Assembly: GCF_011801125.1 (NCBI RefSeq)
Contig: NZ_CP046171.1
Location: 5,580,001 to 5,644,000 of the forward strand
Reading direction: 5' to 3'
Origin: Nocardia brasiliensis
GTDB taxonomy: Bacteria; Actinomycetota; Actinomycetes; Mycobacteriales; Mycobacteriaceae
DNA length: 64,000 nt
Within the stretch, counting starts at the first letter, position 1, and each line of letters starts with the position of its first letter. This document shows positions 9,288 to 16,924 of this stretch, piece by piece. A program made the position numbers and the translations under genes. Below the pieces are notes generated by a model. That model worked only from the letters and a program-made list of their open reading frames with translations, made no database searches and was not told where the DNA came from.

Positions 9288-9740
9288 TCACGGGTGATCG
9301 TAGGGATCCTCGGGTAATCGGCGAATCCCGTGGCGCAGGCCGTCGATCAGGTCCTGGTAGCCGTCGGCCAGCGCCTCGATGCGCACCCACGCGTCGTAGA
9401 AGACCGCTTCCGGGGCGTGGGTCAGCGCGGTGATCGCCTGCGCGGTCATCTCGGCGAGCTGATCGACCAGCCTGCCGACCGTTTCGGGGTGTTCGACCGC
9501 GGCCAGTTCCGGGATCGGGGTGGCCAGGGTGACCCAGCGATCGATGCTGCGAACCAACTGGATCCGCCTGCGATCGATCTTGATGGATTCGGCCGCGGGC
9601 GTCCGGTCCCGTGCCAGATGCAACTGCGCCAACTCTCCGGCGGCCTCCAGCATCGGGTGATCGGCGTGCGGGAACCCCCGCAGCGCCGCGAGCAGCAGGA
9701 ACTTACCGGGGATGGCCCGGTCGTTGCGCGAACGGTTCAC
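9288..9740 (-). CDS. DUF4254 family protein (second copy)
   Basis: 150 residues from the GTG at 9740, chosen because the recognisable domain (FLLLAALRGFPHADHPMLEAA) begins shortly after it; the frame stays open upstream without similarity. Shares IKIDRRRIQLVRSIDRWV, PETVGRLVDQLA and ADGYQDLIDGLRHGIRRLP with the copy at 3153-3593. Function unknown. Ends one base after the ImmA-like stop, convergent with it. Confidence 0.78.
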   Translation of the reverse strand: MNRSRNDRAIPGKFLLLAALRGFPHADHPMLEAAGELAQLHLARDRTPAAESIKIDRRRIQLVRSIDRWVTLATPIPELAAVEHPETVGRLVDQLAEMTAQAITALTHAPEAVFYDAWVRIEALADGYQDLIDGLRHGIRRLPEDPYDHP

Positions 9741-9932
9741 GTCGGCGGCGCCTGACACACATCGATAGCGTGAACGAGAGTGCCCCCCTCCACGTAGTTT
9801 TTCACCCACTTCCGTCGGTCCGACACGCAGCGTTGGCCCAGCTCCCCACCAGTCGGCCGCGGCATCCCTCGGGCTTCGGCTAACTCTGAGTGACCACACC
9901 ATAATCTGCCACTCGGAAGTAATTTTCCGGGA

Positions 9933-10874
9933 TCATGCCCAAGCGACGCGCCGTCGCAGCCAATCCCGGGCAAGCCCGGCGAAGACCCGCTGATGCGCGC
10001 GCAGCTTCGGCGAACTCGGTATCGCGGCCCTGCGTGAGTTGGTGGCCCAGTATCCACCCATCGCACACACCACCGCATCGATGGCCCCCGAATCGATGCC
10101 CGCGGTCACCGGGTGCGCCGCGAGGATCGGATCGGGATCGACCCCGGCGGCCGCGAACGAGGGCGCCAACAGGACCAGATCCACCCAGGCGGCGCCCCGG
10201 CAGGCCCATGCCCAGTCGACCACGAGCACCTGCCCGTCCGGCTGCCGCAGCAGATTGCTCGGACTCAGATCGGTGTGCAGCAGCGTCTCCCCGGAAGCGG
10301 CTGCGAGCCAAGTGCTTTCGAGGTCGGCCAGCCGGTCCAGCTGCCGCAGCGACCACCCGTCCAGATCGGCGGGCGGGCCGTGCTCGGCGAACTCGCGCCA
10401 CCCGGTGAACGCCGAACCCAGCGCGTCCGCGATGGTAGGCACCCGCGCCACCGGGTTGGGGGTCAGCACCCGCGCCATCCGCTCGACGGTGCGCAGCACA
10501 TCGGCGCGCTCCCCCGGATCGGCCAAGCGCGGATGCTCCCCCGCCACCTCGTCGAACGCGGTCACGAACCAGCCCGCGATGTCCGCGCCGAACCGGCACC
10601 GCGGCGCGGGCACGCGCCGCGGCAGGCACAGCGCCGTCCGGGTCTCCGATCGGTATGCCGCCGCCAGTTCGTCCCCGCCGTCGATCGCCTTCACGAAGAC
10701 GCGGGCGCCGCCGGTCAGGGTCAGCCGGACCGCCAGCCCGTGGCTGAATCCGCCGCGCTGGCCGACCGCGCGCAGTACCCGGCCACCGAGGCGCCGTTCG
10801 ATGCCCGTCCTGACCTCGGGCGGCACTTGCGCCCAGTCGATTCGGAAGGCGGTGTGCTCCGCGCTGTCGGTCAT
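9933..10874 (-). CDS. APH-family phosphotransferase
   Basis: 313 residues. It has an aminoglycoside-phosphotransferase/choline-kinase fold: ATP-binding Lys in RVFVKAIDGG (about residue 62), the Brenner catalytic motif HTDLSPSNLL at about 200-209 and the metal-binding VVDWAWA at about 218. The substrate is not predictable; such proteins phosphorylate antibiotics, sugars or small alcohols. The start at 10874 (MTDSAEH) is preferred over an upstream in-frame ATG at 10910. It lies 56 bases downstream of the SDR gene on the same strand and may be cotranscribed. Confidence 0.82.
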   Translation of the reverse strand: MTDSAEHTAFRIDWAQVPPEVRTGIERRLGGRVLRAVGQRGGFSHGLAVRLTLTGGARVFVKAIDGGDELAAAYRSETRTALCLPRRVPAPRCRFGADIAGWFVTAFDEVAGEHPRLADPGERADVLRTVERMARVLTPNPVARVPTIADALGSAFTGWREFAEHGPPADLDGWSLRQLDRLADLESTWLAAASGETLLHTDLSPSNLLRQPDGQVLVVDWAWACRGAAWVDLVLLAPSFAAAGVDPDPILAAHPVTAGIDSGAIDAVVCAMGGYWATNSRRAAIPSSPKLRAHQRVFAGLARDWLRRRVAWA

Positions 10875-10930
10875 GCTCACATCCTGTGCGGCGACCTGGC
10901 GGATCTCCACCGATTAAGCGGGCACGCCGC

Positions 10931-11680
10931 TCAGCCGACGTCGGCGAGGTAGTCGGGGCCACCCACGTAGGTCGTGTGCCCGGACTCGGCGGTCGAGGTG
11001 GTGGCTTCGGCCACGGCCGTGGCGAATTCGGTGACGGTGGGCAGCGGGGCCTGGTCGCGCCGGGCCGAAACCGCGTCCGGATTCCGGCGTTCCAGCAGCT
11101 GCACGATGATCGTGCCGTCGATCATGTCGCCGGAAACGATGTGCAGCGGGATGTTTCGTTCGGCGAGCAGCGGAATCATCGCGCGCAGTGCGTCTTCCCC
11201 GGCGCGCTTGCTCGCGGCGATGGGCTCGTAGTCGGCGGGCACCGGCTTGCGTCCATGGAAATGCGCCTGGTGACTGGTGACGAACACGATCCTGGATCCG
11301 GAAGGCATGTGCGGCAACGCGAGTCGCACCAGCCGGGTCTGCGCGTCCCGGTTGATCGCCATGGCGTACCCGGGCGCGGCCTGGCGTTCCAGCCCGCCCG
11401 AGGCGTTCAGCACGAGCACGTCGAGCCGCCCGAACCGCGCGACGATGTCATCGATGAGCGCCCGGGTGGAGTCCGCGTCGGAGATGTCGGCGCCCGCGGT
11501 GGACGCACTACCCCCGGCGGCGCCGATCGCGTCGGCAATGGCCTTGGCGCGCTTGAGCTTTTCGCGATAGTTGATGATCACGTGATCACCACCGGCCGCC
11601 AGGATCCTGGCCGTTTCCGCGCCGATGCCGCGGGACGCGCCCGTGATCAGGACGACCCTCTGTCCGTCTGCTTCGCCCAC
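10931..11680 (-). CDS. SDR-family oxidoreductase with unusual active site
   Basis: 249 residues, Rossmann fold. The cofactor motif TGASRGIG is at residues 13-20 and the NAG-like motif reads LNASGG. The catalytic Ser lies in VFVTSHQAH, but the Tyr/Lys pair is not the usual YxxxK: the sequence is YEPIAASK, with Lys seven residues after Tyr and Tyr 15 rather than about 13 residues after Ser. It is divergent from an HxlR regulator over a 73-bp gap that holds a large palindrome, so it is the likely target of that regulator. Substrate unknown. Confidence 0.82.
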   Translation of the reverse strand: MGEADGQRVVLITGASRGIGAETARILAAGGDHVIINYREKLKRAKAIADAIGAAGGSASTAGADISDADSTRALIDDIVARFGRLDVLVLNASGGLERQAAPGYAMAINRDAQTRLVRLALPHMPSGSRIVFVTSHQAHFHGRKPVPADYEPIAASKRAGEDALRAMIPLLAERNIPLHIVSGDMIDGTIIVQLLERRNPDAVSARRDQAPLPTVTEFATAVAEATTSTAESGHTTYVGGPDYLADVG

Positions 11681-11722
11681 CGTCGCCCTCTCGATCGCGG
11701 ACCGGACGGCCCGCAGGATTGC

Positions 11723-11760
11723 TTCTAATTCAGAACCACTATGGTAGTTCTAAATGAGAA
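11723..11760. promoter_or_regulatory. HxlR operator palindrome between SDR and HxlR genes
   Basis: A 20-bp core, AGAACCACTATGGTAGTTCT (11732-11751), is palindromic except for two pairs. It is flanked by TTCTAATTC on the left and AAATGAGAA on the right, which are also near-complementary, giving a 38-bp dyad with four mismatched pairs of 19. It overlaps the HxlR start codon and the presumed divergent promoters, which implies autoregulation and control of the SDR gene. Confidence 0.75.
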
Positions 11761-12101
11761 GTGCAAACGGGGCGACGCCACCCAACGGCGGGCGAGATCC
11801 GGCGAACGCGCCGATCCTCGCCGCGATGGATCTGCTGGGTCAGCGCTGGATGCTGCGCGTCCTGTGGGAGTTGGAACCGGGCCGCCTCGGCTTTCTCGAG
11901 CTGCGCCGCCGCATGGACAACTGCTCGTCGAGCATGCTCTCGGTCCGGCTCCAGCATCTGCAAACCGCGGGCCTGATCGTCAAGAACGCGGACAAGTCCT
12001 ACGAGTTGACCACCGCCGGAACCGAACTCACCGCCGCGCTGCACCCGCTGTGGGCCTGGTCCCGGCACTGGGCCCCCGGCGAGGGCGAAACGGCGGTTTG
12101 A
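11754..12101 (+). CDS. HxlR-family transcriptional regulator
   Basis: 115 residues. The winged helix covers about residues 20-105: MDLLGQRWMLRVLWELEPGRLGFLELRRRM, a Cys in DNCSSSMLSVRLQHLQTAGL (about residue 61), and a wing ending YELTTAGTELTAAL. The Cys next to the recognition helix is the kind that acts as a redox or aldehyde sensor in some HxlR proteins; here this is only a possibility. The ATG lies inside the operator and has no clear ribosome site, so the mRNA may be leaderless. Divergent from the SDR oxidoreductase. Confidence 0.88.
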   Translation: MRSANGATPPNGGRDPANAPILAAMDLLGQRWMLRVLWELEPGRLGFLELRRRMDNCSSSMLSVRLQHLQTAGLIVKNADKSYELTTAGTELTAALHPLWAWSRHWAPGEGETAV

Positions 12102-12134
12102 CCTTCGGCCTACCTGAGACTTCATGATGGCCGG

Positions 12135-13205
12135 GTGGCCGAGTCCGACAGATTGATCACCATCGGGGTGCTCGCGCGAGCCAGCGGGCTCACCGCGAGC
12201 GCGCTGCGCTTCTACGACGACTGCGGGCTGCTGGTGCCCGCCCGGGTAGACCCGCTCACCGGCTATCGGTACTACACCGAGGACCAACGCGACCGCGCGA
12301 CACTGATCCGCAGGCTGCGGTCCATCGAGGTACCGCTCGAGTCGATCGCCGAGATCCTGACCGGCGACGCCCGCCGCGCCGAGCGACTACTGGATCGGCA
12401 CGTGTCCGAGCTGCACCGGCGAGCCCGCGCGGCCGCCCGCGCGGCCGCGACGATCAAGCGGGAACTGGCCGCCGCACCGGCCGGCGACCGGGTCACCCTG
12501 CCCGCGGCGGTGCTCGCGGCGGCGTTGCGGCAGGTGCGCGGCGCGGCGGCGACCGATCCCGAGTTCCCGGTGCTGACAGGCATTCAGCTCGAAGCGACCG
12601 CGGCGTCGCTGACGCTGACCGCCACCGATCGGTATCGACTCACGACCAGGAGCGTCGTACCGCGACAGTCGCACGGCACTGACTGGTCGCTGGTCCTCGA
12701 CACACGCGAGCTCGATCCGATCATCGACTGGCTCGACACCCTCGACTACATCGTCGCGGCGCCGACGGATCACGGCCTGCTGCTCAGCGCCGACGAACAG
12801 CGCTGCTACGCCGTCCTCGACGAGCGGTTCCCGGACTATCGCGCGATGCTCGGCGCGCTCGCACCCGCTCGGCAGCGTGTGCTCACGGCGCGCGGCGCCC
12901 TGCTGGCAGCGCTCGAAAGCTCCGCTGCCACAGTTCGATTCGAGGCCAGCGCCGCCGCGCTCACGATTTCGGACGAACACGGCGCAGTGCGCGGACTGCC
13001 CGCCGAGAGCATCGGACCCGATCTCGGCCTGACCTTCGCCACCGCGACGCTGCGCCCCGCGATCCAAAGCGCCCTCGGCCCGGATCTCATGTTCGACATC
13101 GCGGCCGCCGACCAGCCGGTCGTCGTCCGCTCCGCCACCGACGGCGACCTCACCACGCTCGTGATGCCGACCCGCCCGAACACCCCACCGGAAGGAACCC
13201 CATGA
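12135..13205 (+). CDS. MerR regulator fused to DnaN sliding-clamp domains
   Basis: 356 residues with two parts. Residues 1-115 are a MerR winged helix (LITIGVLARASGLTASALRF, then YRYYTEDQRDRATLIRRLRS) and a dimerising helix. Residues about 120-350 look like domains 2 and 3 of the DNA polymerase III beta clamp: FPVLTGIQLEATAASLTLTA followed by TDRYRLTTRSV is the clamp domain-2 pattern, FPDYRAML is the end of domain 2, and ADQPVVVRSATDGDLTTLVMP is the clamp C-terminal strand pair. Clamp domain 1 is absent and replaced by the DNA-binding domain. The GTG start is used. Its stop overlaps the next ATG, so the TPR-like protein is coupled. A clamp-fold effector domain on a MerR protein suggests binding of a replisome or repair partner, or of a small ligand; neither is proven. 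Confidence 0.85.
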   Translation: MAESDRLITIGVLARASGLTASALRFYDDCGLLVPARVDPLTGYRYYTEDQRDRATLIRRLRSIEVPLESIAEILTGDARRAERLLDRHVSELHRRARAAARAAATIKRELAAAPAGDRVTLPAAVLAAALRQVRGAAATDPEFPVLTGIQLEATAASLTLTATDRYRLTTRSVVPRQSHGTDWSLVLDTRELDPIIDWLDTLDYIVAAPTDHGLLLSADEQRCYAVLDERFPDYRAMLGALAPARQRVLTARGALLAALESSAATVRFEASAAALTISDEHGAVRGLPAESIGPDLGLTFATATLRPAIQSALGPDLMFDIAAADQPVVVRSATDGDLTTLVMPTRPNTPPEGTP

Positions 13206-13702
13206 CCACGACCGACACCACCATGGACGCCATCACCCACGCGGTGGAACTCGGCCGGGCCGGTCAGCCCGGCGACGCCCGTACCGCACTGCTGGCGATC
13301 TGGGATTCCTTCGGCCCCCAGGGAGATCCACTGCATCGCTGCACCCTCGCGCACTACCTGGCCGACCTGCACGACGATCCGGCCGAGGCGCTCGCCTGGG
13401 ATATCCGCGCCCTCGACGCCGCCGACAGCCTGACCGACAGCCGTGCCCAGCAATACCACCCGTCCCTGCGGGTCGGCGGGTTCTATCCGTCGCTGCACCT
13501 GAATCTCGCGGACAACTACCGCAGGCTCGGCTCGTTCGACGCGGCCCGCCGCGAGATCGAGGCCACCCGCTCGGCATTGCCGGAACTCCCGGACGGCCCC
13601 TACCGCACGATGATTCGCACCGCGTTCGACGAAGTGGAAGCAGCGGTGCAGGCCCGGGACACCGCACGGCGCCCATCGGCCCCGACCGGCCGACCGGACT
13701 GA
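13202..13702 (+). CDS. Tetratricopeptide-like protein coupled to MerR-clamp gene
   Basis: 166 residues, helical, with TPR-like pairs: DAITHAVELGRAGQPGDART at the N-terminus and PSLHLNLADNYRRLGSFDAA at about 98-117. The ATG overlaps the MerR-clamp stop as ATGA, so the two proteins are made together. It probably binds another protein. A Pro/Arg-rich tail ends the protein. Function unknown, but the tight coupling makes a complex with the regulator plausible. Confidence 0.75.
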   Translation: MTTTDTTMDAITHAVELGRAGQPGDARTALLAIWDSFGPQGDPLHRCTLAHYLADLHDDPAEALAWDIRALDAADSLTDSRAQQYHPSLRVGGFYPSLHLNLADNYRRLGSFDAARREIEATRSALPELPDGPYRTMIRTAFDEVEAAVQARDTARRPSAPTGRPD

Positions 13703-13851
13703 CCGGACGCCGGCGTCGGAACCGAACCCGGGTCATATCACGAAGAATGGTGCGACCCGCTCGGTGCGCGCACCCATCTACTAGGCCGCACGCTCGCAAA
13801 TTTAGGCGGTATGCGAAGCCGCCGGGAACCAACAGGTTTAGGCTGTGCGCC

Positions 13852-14352
13852 GTGGTCGAACCCCAACCGCCAATCGCACCCCATCCCGGCATCGCCCCGT
13901 TGGCTCCGCTGCTCGGCACCTGGCGCGGCAACGGACACGGCGAATACCCGACCATCGAGCCGTTCGACTACCTGGAAGAAGTCCGGTTCGGTCATCTCGG
14001 CCGCCCGTTCCTCACCTACCGGCAGCGCACCCGCGCGGCCGACGACGGCCGCCCGTTGCACGCCGAAACCGGATATCTGCGCTGCCCGAGCCCGGATCGG
14101 GTGGAGTTGATCCTGGCCCATCCCACCGGGATCACCGAAATATGCGAGGGCGCGCTGACCGTCGACGACGGTGCGCTGCACCTGGAATTCGATTCGACCA
14201 GCATCGGCCGCACCAGCACCGCGAAACTCGTTACCGCGCTCGGCCGTACCTTCCAGGTCAAGGGCGACACCATCGATTACACGGTGCGCATGGCCGCGGT
14301 CGGCGAGCCGCTGCAGCATCACCTCGCCGCCACCCTGATCCGCGCCGAGTAG
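13852..14352 (+). CDS. Nitrobindin (FABP-like heme-binding protein)
   Basis: 166 residues. The N-terminal LGTWRGNGHGEYPTIEPFDY motif is the signature of nitrobindins, beta-barrel ferric-heme proteins that bind or isomerise reactive nitrogen species. The C-terminal MAAVGEPLQHHLAATLIRAE ends the barrel and holds the heme-ligating His region. The GTG at 13852 is chosen because the family starts there; a TAGGCT -10 element ends seven bases before it, so the transcript is probably leaderless. A single gene, cytoplasmic. Confidence 0.9.
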   Translation: MVEPQPPIAPHPGIAPLAPLLGTWRGNGHGEYPTIEPFDYLEEVRFGHLGRPFLTYRQRTRAADDGRPLHAETGYLRCPSPDRVELILAHPTGITEICEGALTVDDGALHLEFDSTSIGRTSTAKLVTALGRTFQVKGDTIDYTVRMAAVGEPLQHHLAATLIRAE

Positions 14353-14491
14353 CCGGAGAACTCGCTCGCGGCGTTTCGATGGAACCGAACGTCGTCGTGT
14401 CGCGTCGAACCTGTATCGGACCCGGACGGCCGCGCCCAGTGCCTCGTCCGGCGTAGCCGATCCGGTACCGCAGGACGCGACGGGAGGACCG

Positions 14492-14812
14492 ATGGCCGAA
14501 GAGCTCCACGTACGGCCCGATCAGCTGGACGAGCTCGCCGCCACGCTGCGCGGTCTGGCGGGCCAGGCCGGCTCCGCGCGGGACTATGTGGCCACCTGGT
14601 TCGTCTTCGGCTCGCACGACGGCCGGATCTACGCGCAGGTCGAAGCGATGCTCGACGGGATGCGCCGCAATCTCGAGGCCGAGTACGGCACTTTGCGGAC
14701 CGCGAGCGAGGCCGCGGCGAGCGCGCTCAGCAAGAGTGCCCAGGCGCACCGAGACACCGATTCGGCCACGGCACAGCGCCTGAGCGCCGCCGGTGTCGAG
14801 GACCCGAGATGA
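14492..14812 (+). CDS. EspC-like type VII secretion protein
   Basis: 106 residues, all helical, with a turn in the middle (VATWFVFGSHDG) linking two long helices. The N-terminal ELHVRPDQLDELAATLRGLA and the C-terminal ASALSKSAQAHRDTDSATAQ fit ESX-associated EspC-type helical hairpins. It starts with ATG 7 bases after GGGAGG. Its stop overlaps the next start (ATGA). As the first gene of a three-gene cassette, it may pair with the WXG-type protein downstream for export. Confidence 0.75.
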   Translation: MAEELHVRPDQLDELAATLRGLAGQAGSARDYVATWFVFGSHDGRIYAQVEAMLDGMRRNLEAEYGTLRTASEAAASALSKSAQAHRDTDSATAQRLSAAGVEDPR

Positions 14813-15513
14813 CCGGCCCGGCGGCGGCTTTACGCAGTCCCGAGGCCGCCGATCCGCTGCCCGGCTGGATTCCGTTCTTCGTCGCCGGCGACTACATCGC
14901 CCCGGCCTACTACATCGGACAGGCCGTCCAAAGCATCACCGGGACCGATGTTTTCGGTCTGGCCTCGGAGTTCGTCGCCGGTGACTGGGCGGGCGTCGAG
15001 CAGGCCGCCGACGCCGCCGGGAAGCTGGCCGGATTCGATGCCGCTTTCCACGAGGCGCTCGACACCGAGGGCAGGCACCTGCTCGCACGGACGTGGCACG
15101 GCAGCGCGGCCGACCAGGCGCGCGACCACTGCCACCAGCTCGCGAGCACCGTCGAACGCCAGTGCAAGGCGCGCCAAGAGATCGCGCGCGCACTGCACGG
15201 CATCGGCAACGCCATGCTCGACCTGGCTCGCCTGCTCGGCGACCTGCTCCAGGACATCGTCGACCGGACGATCATGTGGCTGGTCGAGATGGCCGCCGCC
15301 GCAACGCTGTCCACCACGCGCGACGGCGGGGCCCGCGCGGTGGCCGCCGCGCACGCCGGGCTGATCTTCGCCGGGTTCGAGCAGATCCTGACGGTGACCA
15401 CCGGCGCGTGCAAAACCGTCGTCGATCTCGGGGCGACCGCGTTGGCGCTGTCCAGCAGCCGCACGGACGCGCCACCGTCGCCGGGCGCCGCGACCATCGC
15501 CTCGGGAGCGTGA
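14809..15513 (+). CDS. WXG100-type type VII secretion target protein
   Basis: 234 residues. The core TWHGSAADQARDHCHQLAST (about residues 97-116) is a WxG turn between two long helices. The hydrophobic segments IMWLVEMAAAATL and AAAHAGLIFAGFEQILT follow. No toxin domain is visible, so it is either a structural substrate or a carrier. Translationally coupled to the EspC-like gene and four bases upstream of the third gene. Confidence 0.72.
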   Translation: MTGPAAALRSPEAADPLPGWIPFFVAGDYIAPAYYIGQAVQSITGTDVFGLASEFVAGDWAGVEQAADAAGKLAGFDAAFHEALDTEGRHLLARTWHGSAADQARDHCHQLASTVERQCKARQEIARALHGIGNAMLDLARLLGDLLQDIVDRTIMWLVEMAAAATLSTTRDGGARAVAAAHAGLIFAGFEQILTVTTGACKTVVDLGATALALSSSRTDAPPSPGAATIASGA

Positions 15514-15517
15514 TCGC

Positions 15518-15925
15518 ATGCCACAGCAACCCGAGGTCGTCTTCGATGTGGCGCGCGGTGATCTCGGTGCGGCGCGTCACCTGCGGCGATCACTCGAGGT
15601 GCTCGCGGCCTCGGCCACCGACCCGCAGCTGCGCCGCCACCTCACCGAGGTACTCGCCGGGCGGGCGAGCATGCGGGAGTTCGGCCGTTCCGAGACGTTC
15701 GCGCGGCTGCTCGACGGCATCGCGCAGGACATGTTCCACCGAGCGGGCGCGATGCCGGCCGCCGAGCGCGAACGGCTGGCCGCGCTCGGCCGGGCGGAAC
15801 TGGATCAGCTGCGCGAAACCGACGAGCCTGCCACGGCCCCGACCACCGGCGTCCCGGGCAGCCACGCTCCCGACCCGGACGACAGCTACTTCGAGGGGCA
15901 TCGGCACCTCGGCTGGCTCGAGTAG
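15518..15925 (+). CDS. Conserved hypothetical protein of the type VII cassette
   Basis: 135 residues, helical in the first 95 (ARHLRRSLEVLAASATDPQL, then RRHLTEVLAGRASMREFGRS) and followed by a Pro/Asp-rich linker that ends in DDSYFEGHRHLGWLE. The aromatic-acidic tail may be a binding peptide. It follows the WXG-type gene by four bases and belongs to the same operon. Not recognised as a known family; a chaperone or regulator of the two secreted proteins is an inference from position only. Confidence 0.6.
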   Translation: MPQQPEVVFDVARGDLGAARHLRRSLEVLAASATDPQLRRHLTEVLAGRASMREFGRSETFARLLDGIAQDMFHRAGAMPAAERERLAALGRAELDQLRETDEPATAPTTGVPGSHAPDPDDSYFEGHRHLGWLE

Positions 15926-16762
15926 CCGCGACCGGAACCTGCGACGGAGGCGGTGCGGATGCCGGGGCGCGGCACGTCGCGGTTTTACTGCCATGCGTTT
16001 CGGCCGCGAGTCGCACCGGTGAATCGCGAGTCGCACCGGCGAATACCGAAATATGGCTCGCCCCGGCGCGATTGAGCACGACGCACGCTCGCTGTCCGAT
16101 TGCGCTCGACGCCCGACCGTTCCGGCATTCCCCATCACCCGCGCCGAACATTTCGACGGTACCGCCACGGCGGCAAACAGGATTCGTCGCCCGCGTCGGC
16201 AATCGCGGCGTTCGATCCGACGACAACACCCGGCGAGCGTTTCCCGTCCCGGATTTCCCTCTTCGAAATAGCCCGTCGGCAAATCGACACCGACCTCGCT
16301 CCGGGGGATCATCTCCCGCACCGTGAGCAATCCGTGACAAATCCGACACCGAAACCGAGCAGCGCCGATTCCGAAAGGGACAATTCGTCACCACCCGCGA
16401 TTACGGCCCGCGCACGAAACAAACCGCCTCGGCAAAATCCGGATACCGTCCGCCGGACAGCGGTGCGCACATAATTTTCTCTGCCCGAATCGACCGTTCC
16501 GTGTACTTGTTCCAGCATCGGCCGATTTCGCGACAATCCGGCGCGACGTCTGGGTAGTCTCACCGCAGACCCTTCCAGAATGTGACCCGCGCCACTTCGG
16601 TCCGCGATGCGCTATCGGACACATGTCCCTGTTCCCCGAAACGCATCCACATTACGGTTCGATAAATCAGCAAACTTTCAGTCAACTTCGCGTGGCAATC
16701 CCACCCGAACCAGGAAAGAACCTTCCCCCCCGTCGACACCCCTGACCCGAGGGAGCCGAACA
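15926..16762. other. Non-coding interval, 837 bases
   Basis: No convincing gene: frames are short, Arg-rich and without ribosome sites, and base composition is lower in GC from about 16,060 to 16,720. Holds a short tandem repeat at 16005-16044 (two 20-base copies of CGCGAGTCGCACCGGTGAAT with one change). The part before 16,763 should hold the promoter of the small plus-strand gene. Confidence 0.4.
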
Positions 16763-16921
16763 ATGAAGCGTTCCACCACGATTCTGGCCAGCGTCGCGAT
16801 CATTCTCGGTGGCGCGGCGACCGTCGAAATTCTGGACGGCGGCGACGCCGGCGCCATCATCCTGGAGCACGGCGCGACCACCAGCAATCAGCAGGCAGGG
16901 CCCGGCGTCGCGCAGCGATAG
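16763..16921 (+). CDS. Small secreted or membrane peptide (52 aa)
   Basis: 52 residues: a basic start MKRSTT, a hydrophobic segment ILASVAIILGGAATVEI and a polar tail rich in Gly, Asp and Gln. It looks like an uncleaved or short signal peptide. GAGGGAG lies 7 bases upstream of the ATG, which supports translation. It ends three bases from the convergent penicillin-binding gene. No family recognised. Confidence 0.45.
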   Translation: MKRSTTILASVAIILGGAATVEILDGGDAGAIILEHGATTSNQQAGPGVAQR

Positions 16922-16924
16922 CGG

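Noticed and set aside
16309..16563. Minus-strand 84-codon frame in the 15.9-16.8 kb interval
   Set aside because: No ribosome site, no family look, and lower GC composition than coding sequence here.
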